A DNA stretch of 46,173 nucleotides from Clostridiales bacterium. GTDB taxonomy: Bacteria; Bacillota; Clostridia; Oscillospirales; CAG-272. The DNA lies in contig JAEEYP010000091.1 in the NCBI GenBank assembly GCA_016288155.1, positions 1 through 46,173 on the forward strand, given 5' to 3'. Shown here piece after piece: positions 8,199 to 16,668 of the stretch (position 1 is the first letter of the stretch; the number at the start of each line of letters is the position of its first letter). Below the pieces are notes generated by a model, which saw nothing but the letters and a program-made list of their open reading frames with translations, had not been told where the DNA came from and did no database searches. Made by a program: the position numbers and the translations under genes.

Positions 8199-8531
8199 TC
8201 AGACGCGCTCGCCGGCGCTCAGGCGGATCAGCTTGTCCATGTCGTCCGGCTGCACCTTCGCCTCCGGCGCCGCTTTGCAGCGGCGGATCGCGCCGCATCG
8301 GGTACACCGGTGCGTGATGATGAAGCCGCGGCGCGCGTCCGGTTCGGCGCGGATCGGCTCCATCGGACCGCCGCACTCCGCAGCGCGGTCGCCGGGATTC
8401 TCGTCGAGGTGCATCGACCACAGACAGAACGGACAGTGATTGCGCGAGGTATATCCGAGCGGCAGCACCGTCTTCCCGCAGTGGACGCAGACGAAGCCGC
8501 TGTCGTTTTTCGTAAATCGCTTGGTTTCCAC
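8199..8531 (-). CDS. RNHCP-domain zinc-binding protein
   Basis: A 110-residue small protein that matches the RNHCP family: a first knuckle FVCVHCG, then the family tag RNHCPFCLWSMHLDENPGDR (residues 30-49), CGG.MEPI, and a final CTRCG. The paired cysteines and the histidine suggest zinc binding. The function of the family is unknown. The start is GTG, supported by AAAGGAGAG just upstream. It has its own promoter and is followed by the zinc-ribbon acyltransferase gene, so two zinc-knuckle proteins are co-expressed. Confidence 0.9.
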   Translation of the reverse strand: METKRFTKNDSGFVCVHCGKTVLPLGYTSRNHCPFCLWSMHLDENPGDRAAECGGPMEPIRAEPDARRGFIITHRCTRCGAIRRCKAAPEAKVQPDDMDKLIRLSAGERV

Positions 8532-8566
8532 GGGATCTCTCCTTTGCCCACGGGGATTCTGCGTAC

Positions 8567-8595
8567 ATTATAGCACAGCCGCGCCGGATTTGCAA
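8567..8595 (-). promoter_or_regulatory. Promoter of the RNHCP-acyltransferase operon
   Basis: Minus strand: TTGCAA (8590-8595), 17 bp, TATAAT (8567-8572). It lies back to back with the next promoter. Confidence 0.85.
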
Positions 8596-8616
8596 TTCCC
8601 GGACGTATTTCGGAGA

Positions 8617-8645
8617 TTGCAAAATCCCTCTCAGTATGATATAAT
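8617..8645 (+). promoter_or_regulatory. Promoter of the NUDIX-HAD / dxs operon
   Basis: TTGCAA (8617-8622), 17 bp, TATAAT (8640-8645). Its -35 box lies 21 bp from the -35 box of the divergent promoter. Confidence 0.85.
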
Positions 8646-8681
8646 TGTACAAATGACACCGCGGAAAGGAACGGAGATCGG

Positions 8682-9929
8682 ATGAAAAACGACACGCTGC
8701 GCGAAGAGATGACGGCACGGCAGGAGATCTACCGCGGGACCGTCGTGCATCTGACGCGCGACACGGTGCGGCTGCCCGACGGCGGCGAAGCCACCCGGGA
8801 GGTCGTGTGGCGGCGCGGCGCCGTGGCGATCGTCCCCCTGACGGACAGCGGCGAGGTGTATTTCGTCGAGCAGTACCGCTATCCGATGGGGCAGGTGCTG
8901 CTCGAGATCCCGGCGGGAAAGCTGGATCCGGGCGAGCCGACGGACGAGGCAGGGCGGCTCGCCGCCGCGCGGCGGGAGCTCGCCGAGGAGACCGGCTTCA
9001 CGGCGCGGGAGATGCGGTATCTCGGGGAATTCTACGGCTCGCCGGCGGTAGAGTCCGAGGGGATCTCCCTCTATCTGGCGACCGGACTGTCGGCGGGCAG
9101 CCCGCACCCGGACGCGGACGAATTTCTGCGCGTGCGGCGGATCCCGCTCGAGGTTGCCGTCGACATGATCTGCCGGGGGGAGATCCCGGACGGCAAAACG
9201 CAGGCGGCAATTTTACGCGTAGAGCGCCTGTGGGACGAGCGGCTCTCGGAGCTCGCCGCCCGCGAACGGGCGGGGCACGGCGGCCGCTATGACGCGATCC
9301 TGTGGGATCTGGACGGCACGCTGACCGATCCGGGCGAGGGGATCACGAACTCCGTCGCGTACGCGCTGGAGAAGATGGGGCGGCCGGTCCCGCCGCGGGT
9401 CGAGCTGTATCCGTACATCGGACCGCCGCTGCTCGATTCCTTCCGGCTCCGCGCCGGCATGACGGCAGAGGAGGCGGCGCAGGCGCTCACGCTCTACCGG
9501 GAATACTTCGCCGAGCGGGGGATCCTCGAAAACGCCGTCTATGAGGGGATCAGGGAGATGCTCGAACGCTTTGCCGCCGCGGGGGAACGGCTGTACCTGG
9601 CGACCTCCAAGCCGGAGGTATACGCGCGGCGCATACTCGCGCACTTCGGGCTGACGAAGTATTTCCGCTTCATCGGCGGGAGCGACATGAAGGAAAAGCG
9701 GGCGGACAAGGCCGCCGTCATCGCGTATATCGTGCGGGAGACGGGGATCGATCCGGCGCGTTCGGTGATGATCGGCGACCGCGAATACGACGTCGCCGGC
9801 GCGAAAAAAAACGGCATGGACGCCGTCGGCGTCCTGTGGGGCTACGGGAGCCGGGAGGAGCTGACGGCCGCCGGGGCGCGGTGGCTCTGGGAGGATCCGG
9901 CAAAAGAATGGCGGTCCGTGCGCGCGTGA
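8682..9929 (+). CDS. Fusion of NUDIX (ADP-ribose pyrophosphatase-like) and HAD phosphatase (phosphoglycolate phosphatase-like)
   Basis: One uninterrupted 415-residue frame carries two enzymes. Residues 1-195 resemble ADP-ribose pyrophosphatase (NudF): the ..RG.VVHLTRDTVRLPDG start, the EQYRYP segment, and the Nudix helix core REL-A-EE-T-G (98-105). The loop before the Nudix helix is about 5 residues longer than usual, so the first glutamate of the textbook box is not in register. Residues 203-415 are a HAD hydrolase: DLDGT (D209, D211), ATSKPE (K310) and GDREYD (366-370), with the GEGITNSVAYAL cap typical of phosphoglycolate phosphatase. A plausible role is hydrolysing ADP-ribose to AMP plus ribose 5-phosphate and then removing a phosphate, but this coupling is inference. 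GGAG lies near the ATG. dxs follows 25 bases downstream. Confidence 0.85.
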   Translation: MKNDTLREEMTARQEIYRGTVVHLTRDTVRLPDGGEATREVVWRRGAVAIVPLTDSGEVYFVEQYRYPMGQVLLEIPAGKLDPGEPTDEAGRLAAARRELAEETGFTAREMRYLGEFYGSPAVESEGISLYLATGLSAGSPHPDADEFLRVRRIPLEVAVDMICRGEIPDGKTQAAILRVERLWDERLSELAARERAGHGGRYDAILWDLDGTLTDPGEGITNSVAYALEKMGRPVPPRVELYPYIGPPLLDSFRLRAGMTAEEAAQALTLYREYFAERGILENAVYEGIREMLERFAAAGERLYLATSKPEVYARRILAHFGLTKYFRFIGGSDMKEKRADKAAVIAYIVRETGIDPARSVMIGDREYDVAGAKKNGMDAVGVLWGYGSREELTAAGARWLWEDPAKEWRSVRA

Positions 9930-9954
9930 GCGCGGCCGTCCGGGAGGATACGCA

Positions 9955-11799
9955 ATGATCGAATCGATACGCTCCCCGCAGGATCTGAAAGCGTTGGGGA
10001 AAAACGACGTCACGGCGCTGTGCGGAGAGCTGCGGGAGGAGATCCTGCGCGCGGTATCCGCGCACGGCGGGCACCTCGCCTCGAACCTCGGCGCCGTGGA
10101 GATAACGGTCGCGCTGCACCGCGTGCTGGACGCGCCGCGCGACCGGATCCTGTTCGACGTGGGGCATCAGTGCTACGCGCACAAGATGCTGACCGGACGC
10201 CTCGGCGGCTTCTCGGCTTTGCGGGAAACGAACGGTCTGTCCGGCTTTCCGTGCCGGGAGGAAAGCGAATACGACCTTTTCACCAGCGGACACAGCGGCG
10301 CGGCGCTGTCGGCGGCGCTCGGCATGGCGCAGGCGGCGCGCATGGACAAAAGCGGCGCGTGGACGGCCGTCGTGATCGGTGACGCCTCCTTCGGCAACGG
10401 GATGGTCTACGAGGCGCTGCAGGGCTGCGCGCAGCGCGGTCTCCGGCTGCTCGTCATCCTCAACGACAACGAGATGTCGATCTCGCGCAATGTCGGCGCG
10501 CTGTCGGAGTATTTCGCGCGCATCCGCCTCAGCCGCGGCTATTTCGCCTTCAAGCGGGCGGCGAAGCGCGTCTGCGGACACATACCGCTCCTCGGCCGGC
10601 CGATGATCCGATTCGCCGTATGGATGAAGGAACTCATCAAGCGGACGCTGAACCAGAGGAACATCTTCGAGGCGCTCGGTCTCGAATACCTCGGTCCCGT
10701 CGACGGCAACGACGAAGCGGCGCTCGAATCCGCGCTCCGCGAAGCGATGGCGACGGACACGCCCTGCGTCGTCCACGGGATCACCCGCAAGGGAAAGGGA
10801 TACCAGCCGGCGGAAGAGACGCCGGAGCGGTATCATTCGGTGCCGCCCTTCGACGCGGCGCGGGGACTGCCGGAGCGCGCGGATACGGAAAGCTTCTCCG
10901 CCGCCTTCGGCGAGGCGCTCTGCGCGCTGGCGGAGAAGGACGGGCGGATCTGCGCCGTGACGGCGGCGATGCGCGACGGGACGGGGCTCCGCCCGTTCGC
11001 CGAGCGTTTCCCCGACCGGTTCTTCGACGTCGGGATCGCGGAGGAACACGCGGTGACCTTCGCCGCGGGACTCGCGCGGGCGGGAAAACGTCCCGTCGCC
11101 GCGATGTACTCGACCTTCTCCCAGCGCGTCTTCGATCAGCTGCTCCACGACGCGGCGCTCCAGAAGCTGCCGCTCGTGCTCGCGCTCGACCGGTGCGGGA
11201 TCGTGCCGGGCGACGGCGCGGCGCACCAGGGGCTGTTCGACGTCGGGCTCTTCTCGCCGATCCCCGGCGTGGAGATCGTCTCGCCGGAATCTCTCGGAGA
11301 GCTGCGGGAATCGCTCGCGCGGGCGCTCACGCGCGATGCGCTGACGGTGATCCGCTATCCGCGCGGCGCGGAGCATGCCTACGACCGCTCCGTCTGGCGG
11401 GAATGCGGAGACGTGTTCACCGCCGACCTCGGCGAAACGGGACCGCGCGCGGCGATCGTCACCTACGGGCGGATCAGCAAAAACGCGCTCGACGCCGCCC
11501 AGACGCTCGGAGAGACGATGCGCGTGCGCGTCATCCGTCTCCTCCGGATCCATCCGCTCCCGACCGAGTCCGTGCGCGAAGCGCTCGACGGGATCGAAAA
11601 CTGTACGGTCGCGGAGGAAGCGATGCGGCGCGGCGGGATCGGCGAGGCGCTCGCGGCGGCGCTGCCGGAGATCCGCGTGCGGATCGCGGCGCCGACGGAC
11701 TTCATCCGGCACGGCGACACGGCATCGCTGACGAAAGCCGCCGGACTGGATGCGGCCGCCATCGCCCGTGCCGTGCGCGCGGCGGACGGGGAGAAATAA
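9955..11799 (+). CDS. dxs: 1-deoxy-D-xylulose-5-phosphate synthase
   Basis: Dxs condenses pyruvate and glyceraldehyde 3-phosphate, using thiamine diphosphate, in the first step of the MEP isoprenoid pathway. The 614-residue length fits. Visible signatures are HGGHLASNLG (37-46), the DVGHQCYAHK block, SGHSG, the thiamine motif start GDA (142-144) ending in NDN (170-172), MSIS, DVGIAEEHAVTFAAG with the catalytic glutamate, and the C-terminal transketolase domain (VIRYPRGAE). The motif reads GDA rather than the usual GDG, a small departure. GGGAGG lies 7 bases before the ATG. It is the second gene after the NUDIX-HAD fusion and is closed by a terminator. Confidence 0.96.
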   Translation: MIESIRSPQDLKALGKNDVTALCGELREEILRAVSAHGGHLASNLGAVEITVALHRVLDAPRDRILFDVGHQCYAHKMLTGRLGGFSALRETNGLSGFPCREESEYDLFTSGHSGAALSAALGMAQAARMDKSGAWTAVVIGDASFGNGMVYEALQGCAQRGLRLLVILNDNEMSISRNVGALSEYFARIRLSRGYFAFKRAAKRVCGHIPLLGRPMIRFAVWMKELIKRTLNQRNIFEALGLEYLGPVDGNDEAALESALREAMATDTPCVVHGITRKGKGYQPAEETPERYHSVPPFDAARGLPERADTESFSAAFGEALCALAEKDGRICAVTAAMRDGTGLRPFAERFPDRFFDVGIAEEHAVTFAAGLARAGKRPVAAMYSTFSQRVFDQLLHDAALQKLPLVLALDRCGIVPGDGAAHQGLFDVGLFSPIPGVEIVSPESLGELRESLARALTRDALTVIRYPRGAEHAYDRSVWRECGDVFTADLGETGPRAAIVTYGRISKNALDAAQTLGETMRVRVIRLLRIHPLPTESVREALDGIENCTVAEEAMRRGGIGEALAAALPEIRVRIAAPTDFIRHGDTASLTKAAGLDAAAIARAVRAADGEK

Positions 11800-11817
11800 C
11801 GGAATCGAAAAAACCAA

Positions 11818-11856
11818 AGGGCGGATCCCGTGCGGACCGTCCTTTTTCCTTTTTTG
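11818..11856 (+). terminator. Terminator of dxs
   Basis: AGGGCGG (11818-11824) pairs with CCGTCCT (11837-11843), one G-T pair, followed by T5-CC-T6. Confidence 0.65.
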
Positions 11857-11859
11857 CCC

Positions 11860-11888
11860 TTGACAAACCGTTCCGGCTTTGGTATGAT
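11860..11888 (+). promoter_or_regulatory. Promoter of the DUF4838 gene
   Basis: TTGACA (11860-11865), 17 bp, TATGAT (11883-11888), immediately after the dxs terminator. Confidence 0.85.
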
Positions 11889-11943
11889 AGACCGTGAGAA
11901 AGCGACCCGCAATCCAATATCCGTATAAGGAGGATCGGCATTT

Positions 11944-13899
11944 ATGGAAAAAGCGTACTTTACCGCGTCCGGCGCGGCGGGGCTTCTGCCGCTGGCGAAG
12001 GACGGCGCGACCGCCTACGTGATCGTGCGCGGCGCGCACGCATCGGAGACGGAATGTAAAGCTGCGGAGGAGCTGAAGAAATACCTCGGGCAGATCACCG
12101 GCGCCGCCTTCCCGCTCGCGGCGGACGACGCGCCGCTCCTCGCGCGGGAGATCGTCGTCGGCAAAACGAACCGCGGCGGTATCACAGCCGAAGAGGAAAA
12201 AGAACTGGGCGAGGACGGCTTCGTCATCCGCACGGAAGGCGAACGGCTGTATCTCATCGGAGGGAGCGTGAACGGCACGCTGTACGCCGTATACGGCTTC
12301 CTTGAGGATTATCTCGGCTGCCGCTTCTATACCGGGACGTTCGAGAAGATCCCCGCCCATCCGACCGTTTTTCTCTCGCCTATAGAGGAGGACAAACAGA
12401 TCCCCACCTTTCTCATCCGCACGATCTACTGGCGCATCGTGCTCGGCGATCCCGTCCTCGCCGCGAAGCGGAAGGTCAACAACGACCGCACGGTCTACGC
12501 GTGGCCGGGCGGATGCCATACCCTTGCGTTCCTCGCCGGGACGGGGGGCGGCTGCGGGCCGGATCCGTGCCTGTCCGACGAGAAGACGTTCACCGACGTG
12601 CTCGCCGCCGCGAAGAAGTCCCTCTCCGAGAAACCGGGCGCGAACCGCATTTCCCTCTCACAGAGCGACGGCGGGGAGGGTGCCGCGTGCCACTGCCCGC
12701 GCTGCATGGAGCGCGTGGAGAAATACGGCTGGTCCGGTCATTATCTCCTCTTCGTCAACCGCGTCGCCGACGCACTAAAGGACGAGTATCCGGATCTCCT
12801 CATCCATACCTTCGCTTATTCGTTTACAAAGGAGCCGCCGAAGGGCGGCGTCCGCGCGGCGGACAACGTCTTCGTGCAGATCTGCACGGACTCCAGCTGC
12901 TTCGCGCATCCGCTCACCGAATGCCGCGAGCCGGTCGACTTCCCCGCGATGCTGAGCGCATGGGGGAAGGTCTGCAATTACATGTCACTGTGGGACTATA
13001 CGATCAACTTCCCCGGCTATCTGTTCCCGTTCCCGAACTGGGCGGCGCTCCGTCCGAACGCGCGGCTGTTTGCCGAGAACAACGTCAAGACGCTCTTCGA
13101 GCAGGGCGTATACGGCGGCTGGAAGAACGGCGAATTCGATTATCTGCGCGTCTATCTGCTCTGCCGTCTCGCGTGGGATCCGTTCATGACGGACGAGCAG
13201 TACTACGGCTACATGGACGAGTTTCTTGCGGATTTCTACGGTCCCGGCTGGCGGCATATCCGCGCGTATATCGACTACACCACGCGCATCGTGCAGAAGG
13301 ATCATATCCGCATGTACACGCCCATGCACGCAGAGGTGTACGCCCCGCGGATCGCCCCCTCGCGCCGGGTACCGAAGGACATGCGGCTTGACGCGAACAT
13401 GCTGCGCGCCTTCCGGGAGGTGGACTGGGACAAGTACGCCGACTACGGCGGACTGACCGTTAAGCCGCACGAATTCATCGTGAACGGGTACAAGTACTTC
13501 GAGGACGCCGCCTCCGAGGCGGAGACGGACGAGCAGCGCCGGCAGATCACGCGTTCCTCGCTTCAGCTCGATTTTATGAAATCCCACTGGCTCCATGACA
13601 GGATGTGGATCGGGGAAAAGAACCTGCGTTCTCTCTTTGCCGACGCCGTGAAGGAGCAGATCGACGCCGGCGCGCTCGGCGAGGAGGAGGGCACGGCGCT
13701 GTGCGCCGATTTCGACGGATATATCGGCCCGAAGCTGCGCGCGGACTACGCGGCGTACAACCGCGCGCTCGCCGAGCGGATGCTTGCGTACGACTGCCCG
13801 GACTTCAAGGAAGCGTGGAGCCTGCACAATCCTCCGCTGGACGAATTGCACTTTGAAGAATATCCTACGAACCAGAACGACCGTCCGGCGTGGTTCTGA
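11944..13899 (+). CDS. DUF4838 protein with alpha-glucuronidase-like N-terminus
   Basis: A 651-residue cytoplasmic-looking protein with no signal peptide. Residues ~20-130 fit the GH67 alpha-glucuronidase N-terminal fold: AHASETECKAAEELKKYL then the typical GSVNGTLYAVYGFLEDYLGCRFYT. Residues ~150-420 are the DUF4838 catalytic-like region, recognised by the cysteine cluster around CHCPRCMERV and the aspartate/histidine-rich stretch NVFVQICTDSSCFAHPL. Such proteins occur in polysaccharide utilisation loci of gut bacteria and are thought to act on uronic-acid-containing glycans, but the reaction is not established. Here it stands alone with its own promoter, AAGGAGG ribosome site and terminator, without sugar transporters or other glycosidases beside it. 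Confidence 0.8.
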   Translation: MEKAYFTASGAAGLLPLAKDGATAYVIVRGAHASETECKAAEELKKYLGQITGAAFPLAADDAPLLAREIVVGKTNRGGITAEEEKELGEDGFVIRTEGERLYLIGGSVNGTLYAVYGFLEDYLGCRFYTGTFEKIPAHPTVFLSPIEEDKQIPTFLIRTIYWRIVLGDPVLAAKRKVNNDRTVYAWPGGCHTLAFLAGTGGGCGPDPCLSDEKTFTDVLAAAKKSLSEKPGANRISLSQSDGGEGAACHCPRCMERVEKYGWSGHYLLFVNRVADALKDEYPDLLIHTFAYSFTKEPPKGGVRAADNVFVQICTDSSCFAHPLTECREPVDFPAMLSAWGKVCNYMSLWDYTINFPGYLFPFPNWAALRPNARLFAENNVKTLFEQGVYGGWKNGEFDYLRVYLLCRLAWDPFMTDEQYYGYMDEFLADFYGPGWRHIRAYIDYTTRIVQKDHIRMYTPMHAEVYAPRIAPSRRVPKDMRLDANMLRAFREVDWDKYADYGGLTVKPHEFIVNGYKYFEDAASEAETDEQRRQITRSSLQLDFMKSHWLHDRMWIGEKNLRSLFADAVKEQIDAGALGEEEGTALCADFDGYIGPKLRADYAAYNRALAERMLAYDCPDFKEAWSLHNPPLDELHFEEYPTNQNDRPAWF

Positions 13900-13926
13900 C
13901 GGCGGTTCTTTCCCAAAAAGCAATAG

Positions 13927-13963
13927 AAGACCGGCTGAAGCGATCCCGCTTCAGCCGGTCTTT
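13927..13963. terminator. Bidirectional terminator between DUF4838 gene and response regulator
   Basis: A 16-bp perfect stem (13927-13942 with 13947-13962) with loop ATCC and T3; the minus side also continues T-rich. Confidence 0.85.
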
Positions 13964-13987
13964 CCCATATCGTTCGTTCGCCGACCG

Positions 13988-14674
13988 TCATCGGTCCGGC
14001 TCCGCGCCGCCGCGCAGCGTATAGCCGACGCCGCGCACCGTTTCGATCCGGTCGCCCGCCGCGCCGAGCTTGGCGCGCAGCGAGCGGATATGGACGTCGA
14101 CGGTCCGGCTCTCTCCGTCGAAGGAGAAGCCCCACACGCGGCGCAGGATCTGATCCCGCGTGAATACGATGTCCGGCTCGGCGATCAGCACGCGGAGAAG
14201 CTCGAACTCCTTCAGCGTAAGCGTGACGGCGTCGCCGGAAACGCGGACGGAATGCTTCTGCGGGGAGAGGCGGATCTCGCCGACAGCGTACTCCTCCGCC
14301 GCCGCGGGATCGGCGGTGCGGCGGAGCAGCGCGCGGATGCGGGCGATCATCTCCATCATGCCGAAGGGCTTGGAGACGTAGTCGTCCGCTCCGGCGTCCA
14401 GCGCGATCACTTTGTCGTACTCGGCGCCCTTGGCGGTCAGCATGATGACCGGGACGCGCGCCGTCGCCGGGGCGGCGCGCAGCCGACGCAGGACGGACAG
14501 CCCGTCCTCCTCCGGAAGCATGACGTCGAGCAGCACGAGCTGCGGCACTTCGTCCTCCACCGCCTCCCAGAAGGCGCCCGGACGGCTGAAGCCGACGGTC
14601 TCCAATTCAGACTGATTCAGCGCGTAGGTCACGAAGGTGCGGATCGTATCGTCGTCTTCCAGCAGATAGATCAT
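13988..14674 (-). CDS. OmpR/PhoB-type response regulator, orphan
   Basis: A 228-residue two-domain regulator. The receiver has the acidic pocket EDDD (6-9), phosphoacceptor D50 in LVLLDVMLPEEDG, T80 in IMLTAK, and K102 in YVSKPFG. The C-terminal winged helix shows LTLKEFELLRVL, TRDQILRRVWG and RTVDVHIRSLRAKLG, then ETVRGVGYTL. It would bind DNA when phosphorylated by a sensor kinase, but no kinase gene lies next to it: the gene ends at a terminator and is preceded, 3 bases away, by the pyridoxamine kinase gene. Its ribosome site AGGGA overlaps the kinase stop codon, so the two are translationally linked. The partner kinase must be elsewhere. Confidence 0.93.
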   Translation of the reverse strand: MIYLLEDDDTIRTFVTYALNQSELETVGFSRPGAFWEAVEDEVPQLVLLDVMLPEEDGLSVLRRLRAAPATARVPVIMLTAKGAEYDKVIALDAGADDYVSKPFGMMEMIARIRALLRRTADPAAAEEYAVGEIRLSPQKHSVRVSGDAVTLTLKEFELLRVLIAEPDIVFTRDQILRRVWGFSFDGESRTVDVHIRSLRAKLGAAGDRIETVRGVGYTLRGGAEPDR

Positions 14675-14677
14675 GTC

Positions 14678-15523
14678 TTATTCCCTGACGGCGTCGGCGA
14701 TCATGCCGAGGCGCCGCTCAAAGAGCAGCCCGTACCAGTGCTCCGGCATGGCGGCCTCCGTGTCGCGGATGCAGGCGGCGAGGAACGCGATCGTCCGGCT
14801 CAGCGCCTCCTTCGGAGAATAGTCGTTCAGTAAGAATCCCGCGAGCGCCGAGGCGAACACGTCGCCCGTCCCGTGCAGCTGCATATCGGAGCGGACGGAG
14901 GAGAGCGTAAAGGTCTCTCCCGTCCCGAAATCGCGGTACAGCACGCCGATCTCCGTCTCGCCGAAGCGGACGCCGGTGATGACGGCGGAACGGACGCCGA
15001 GCTTCTGCAGCTCGCCCAGCACGCCGTCGAGCGCATCCTTGTCGTACGCCTCGCCGCAGTACGGCACGCCGGCAAGATTACACGCCTCCGTCACGTTTGG
15101 AGTGATGATATCCGCGCCGGCGCAGAACGCGCGCATCGCGGCGACGTAGGCGTCGTCATAGATGGAGTACAGCTTCCCGCCGTCGCCGAGCACCGGATCG
15201 ATGATGCGGAGCGCGTCGGGGCGCAGAAGGCGCGCGGCGTACTCCGTGACGAGAGAAAGCTGCTGTGCCGAACCGAAATAGCCGGTATAGAGCGCGTCGA
15301 AGCTGATCTTCTCCGCTTCCCAGTGACGAAGGATCCTCCCCATCTCCTCCGTCGTGTCGAGGAAGGTAAAGCCCTTGAAGCCGCCCGTATGCGTGGAGAG
15401 CAGCGCCGTCGGGAGCATCACGGTCTCGAGCCCCGCCGCGCTGCACACGGGCAGCGCCACCGTATTGGAGCATTTTCCGAAGCAGGAGACGTCCTGCACG
15501 GAAAGGATCCTTTTTTGTTTCAT
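14678..15523 (-). CDS. Pyridoxamine/pyridoxine kinase (PdxY-like)
   Basis: A 281-residue ribokinase-fold enzyme that phosphorylates pyridoxal, pyridoxamine or pyridoxine with ATP in vitamin B6 salvage. Signatures are SVQDVSCFGKCSNTVALPV near the N-terminus, the substrate loop TALLSTHTGGF, GYFGSAQQL, D.VLGD.G, TPN.TEA, and the anion-hole and catalytic HGTGDVFASALAGFLL. GGAGG lies well placed before the ATG. It is the first gene of a two-gene operon with a response regulator. Its leader (15559-15587) contains an 8-bp inverted repeat between promoter and ribosome site, possibly a regulatory hairpin. Confidence 0.9.
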   Translation of the reverse strand: MKQKRILSVQDVSCFGKCSNTVALPVCSAAGLETVMLPTALLSTHTGGFKGFTFLDTTEEMGRILRHWEAEKISFDALYTGYFGSAQQLSLVTEYAARLLRPDALRIIDPVLGDGGKLYSIYDDAYVAAMRAFCAGADIITPNVTEACNLAGVPYCGEAYDKDALDGVLGELQKLGVRSAVITGVRFGETEIGVLYRDFGTGETFTLSSVRSDMQLHGTGDVFASALAGFLLNDYSPKEALSRTIAFLAACIRDTEAAMPEHWYGLLFERRLGMIADAVRE

Positions 15524-15598
15524 AACAGTACCTCCGGGTTTCTGTAAACATATCCGCGCGGGCGGAGAAAGAGCCTCCGTCCGCCCGTGATTATTATA

Positions 15599-15627
15599 AT
15601 TATACCGCGTTTTTGCAAAAAACGCAA
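15599..15627 (-). promoter_or_regulatory. Promoter of the pyridoxamine kinase operon
   Basis: Minus strand: TTGCGT (15622-15627), 17 bp, TATAAT (15599-15604). An inverted repeat GCGTTTTT/AAAAACGC overlaps the -35 region and could also serve as the weak 3' hairpin of the antiporter transcript. Confidence 0.65.
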
Positions 15628-15640
15628 GAGAAAATGCGAT

Positions 15641-16627
15641 TCACAATATGAACTGCACGGCGCAGAACGCGGCGTACACGCAGAGCAGGACGATCCCCTG
15701 CCAGCGGCTGAGCTTCCCGCGAAGGAGCGCCGGCAGCGTGAGCAACGCCATGACGAAGATCGAGACGGGGATATCGACGGCGAGCGAAACGCTGACGCCC
15801 GCGATCGTCTTCCCCTGCGGAACGGAGAAGGGGGAGAGCGCGGAGGCCGTGCCGGAGACGAGCACGAGATTGAACAGGTTCGCCCCGATCACGTTGCCGA
15901 GCGACAGCGCGCCGTGTCCCTTCGCCAGCGAGGTAACGGCGGTGACGAGCTCCGGCAGCGAGGTGCCGAGCGCGACGAAGGTCAAGGCGATCACCGATTC
16001 GGGGACGCCGAGCGCCGCGGCGATCAGCGTGCCGTTGTCCACGAGCAGATCCGCACCGAAGGCGATGAACGCCGCGCCGACGGTGATAAGGAGGAGATCC
16101 TTCCACAGCGGCGCCTCCGGCTTGTCCGACGGTCCGGGCGTTTCGTCCGTCTCCGGCGCCGCCGTTCTGTCCGGCGCGTTTCTCACCTGATGGATCGTGA
16201 GGATCACGTACAGGCAGAAAAGCGTGAGCAGGATCACGCCGACGACGCGGGAGAAGGTCCCGCTCAGATAGGCGACGGCGGCGTAGAAGATGACGGCGCC
16301 GAAGAAGAAGGTGACGGGCAGATGCAGCGTTTTGCGGTCGATGGCGGCGGGGCGCACGGCGACCGTGATCGCGGCGATCAGGGCGGTGTTGCAGATGACG
16401 GAGCCGATCGCGTTGCCGTAGGCGATCTCGCCGTGCCCGCTGACGGCGGACGCGGCGGACACCATGACCTCCGGCAGCGTCGTGCCGATGGAAACGACGG
16501 TGGCGCCGATGATGAGTTCCGGGATGTGCAGCCGGTGCGCGAGCCCTGTCGCGCCGTCCACGAACCAGTCGCCGCCCTTGATGAGCAGCGCCAGTCCGAG
16601 AATAAAGAGAAGCACCGGGATAAGCAT
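15641..16627 (-). CDS. CaCA-family cation antiporter, probable manganese exporter
   Basis: A 328-residue membrane protein with about ten helices in two inverted halves. Each half carries the family alpha-repeat: GNAIGSVICNTALIAAI near residue 50 and GNVIGANLFNLVLVSG near residue 230, with acidic sites in the TTLPEV and TSLPELVTAV stretches. Calcium/sodium exchangers of the YrbG type have this plan. The gene is preceded by a yybP-ykoY manganese riboswitch, so by context it probably expels manganese when the cell has too much; this is inference from the RNA, not from the protein. AAAGGAG lies ~12 bases before the ATG, a longer gap than usual. Alternative: a calcium exchanger under manganese control. 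Confidence 0.88.
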   Translation of the reverse strand: MLIPVLLFILGLALLIKGGDWFVDGATGLAHRLHIPELIIGATVVSIGTTLPEVMVSAASAVSGHGEIAYGNAIGSVICNTALIAAITVAVRPAAIDRKTLHLPVTFFFGAVIFYAAVAYLSGTFSRVVGVILLTLFCLYVILTIHQVRNAPDRTAAPETDETPGPSDKPEAPLWKDLLLITVGAAFIAFGADLLVDNGTLIAAALGVPESVIALTFVALGTSLPELVTAVTSLAKGHGALSLGNVIGANLFNLVLVSGTASALSPFSVPQGKTIAGVSVSLAVDIPVSIFVMALLTLPALLRGKLSRWQGIVLLCVYAAFCAVQFIL

Positions 16628-16668
16628 AAGGGGGATACGCTCCTTTCCGTGGGGACGGGCGGGAAAAC

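Noticed and set aside
9718-12519. Very long open frame on the minus strand, 933 codons, opposite dxs and its neighbours
   Set aside because: It is antisense to clear enzyme genes (dxs, the HAD domain, DUF4838), has an Arg-rich low-complexity composition, no domain, and runs through the dxs terminator and the next promoter. GC-rich third positions create such shadows.
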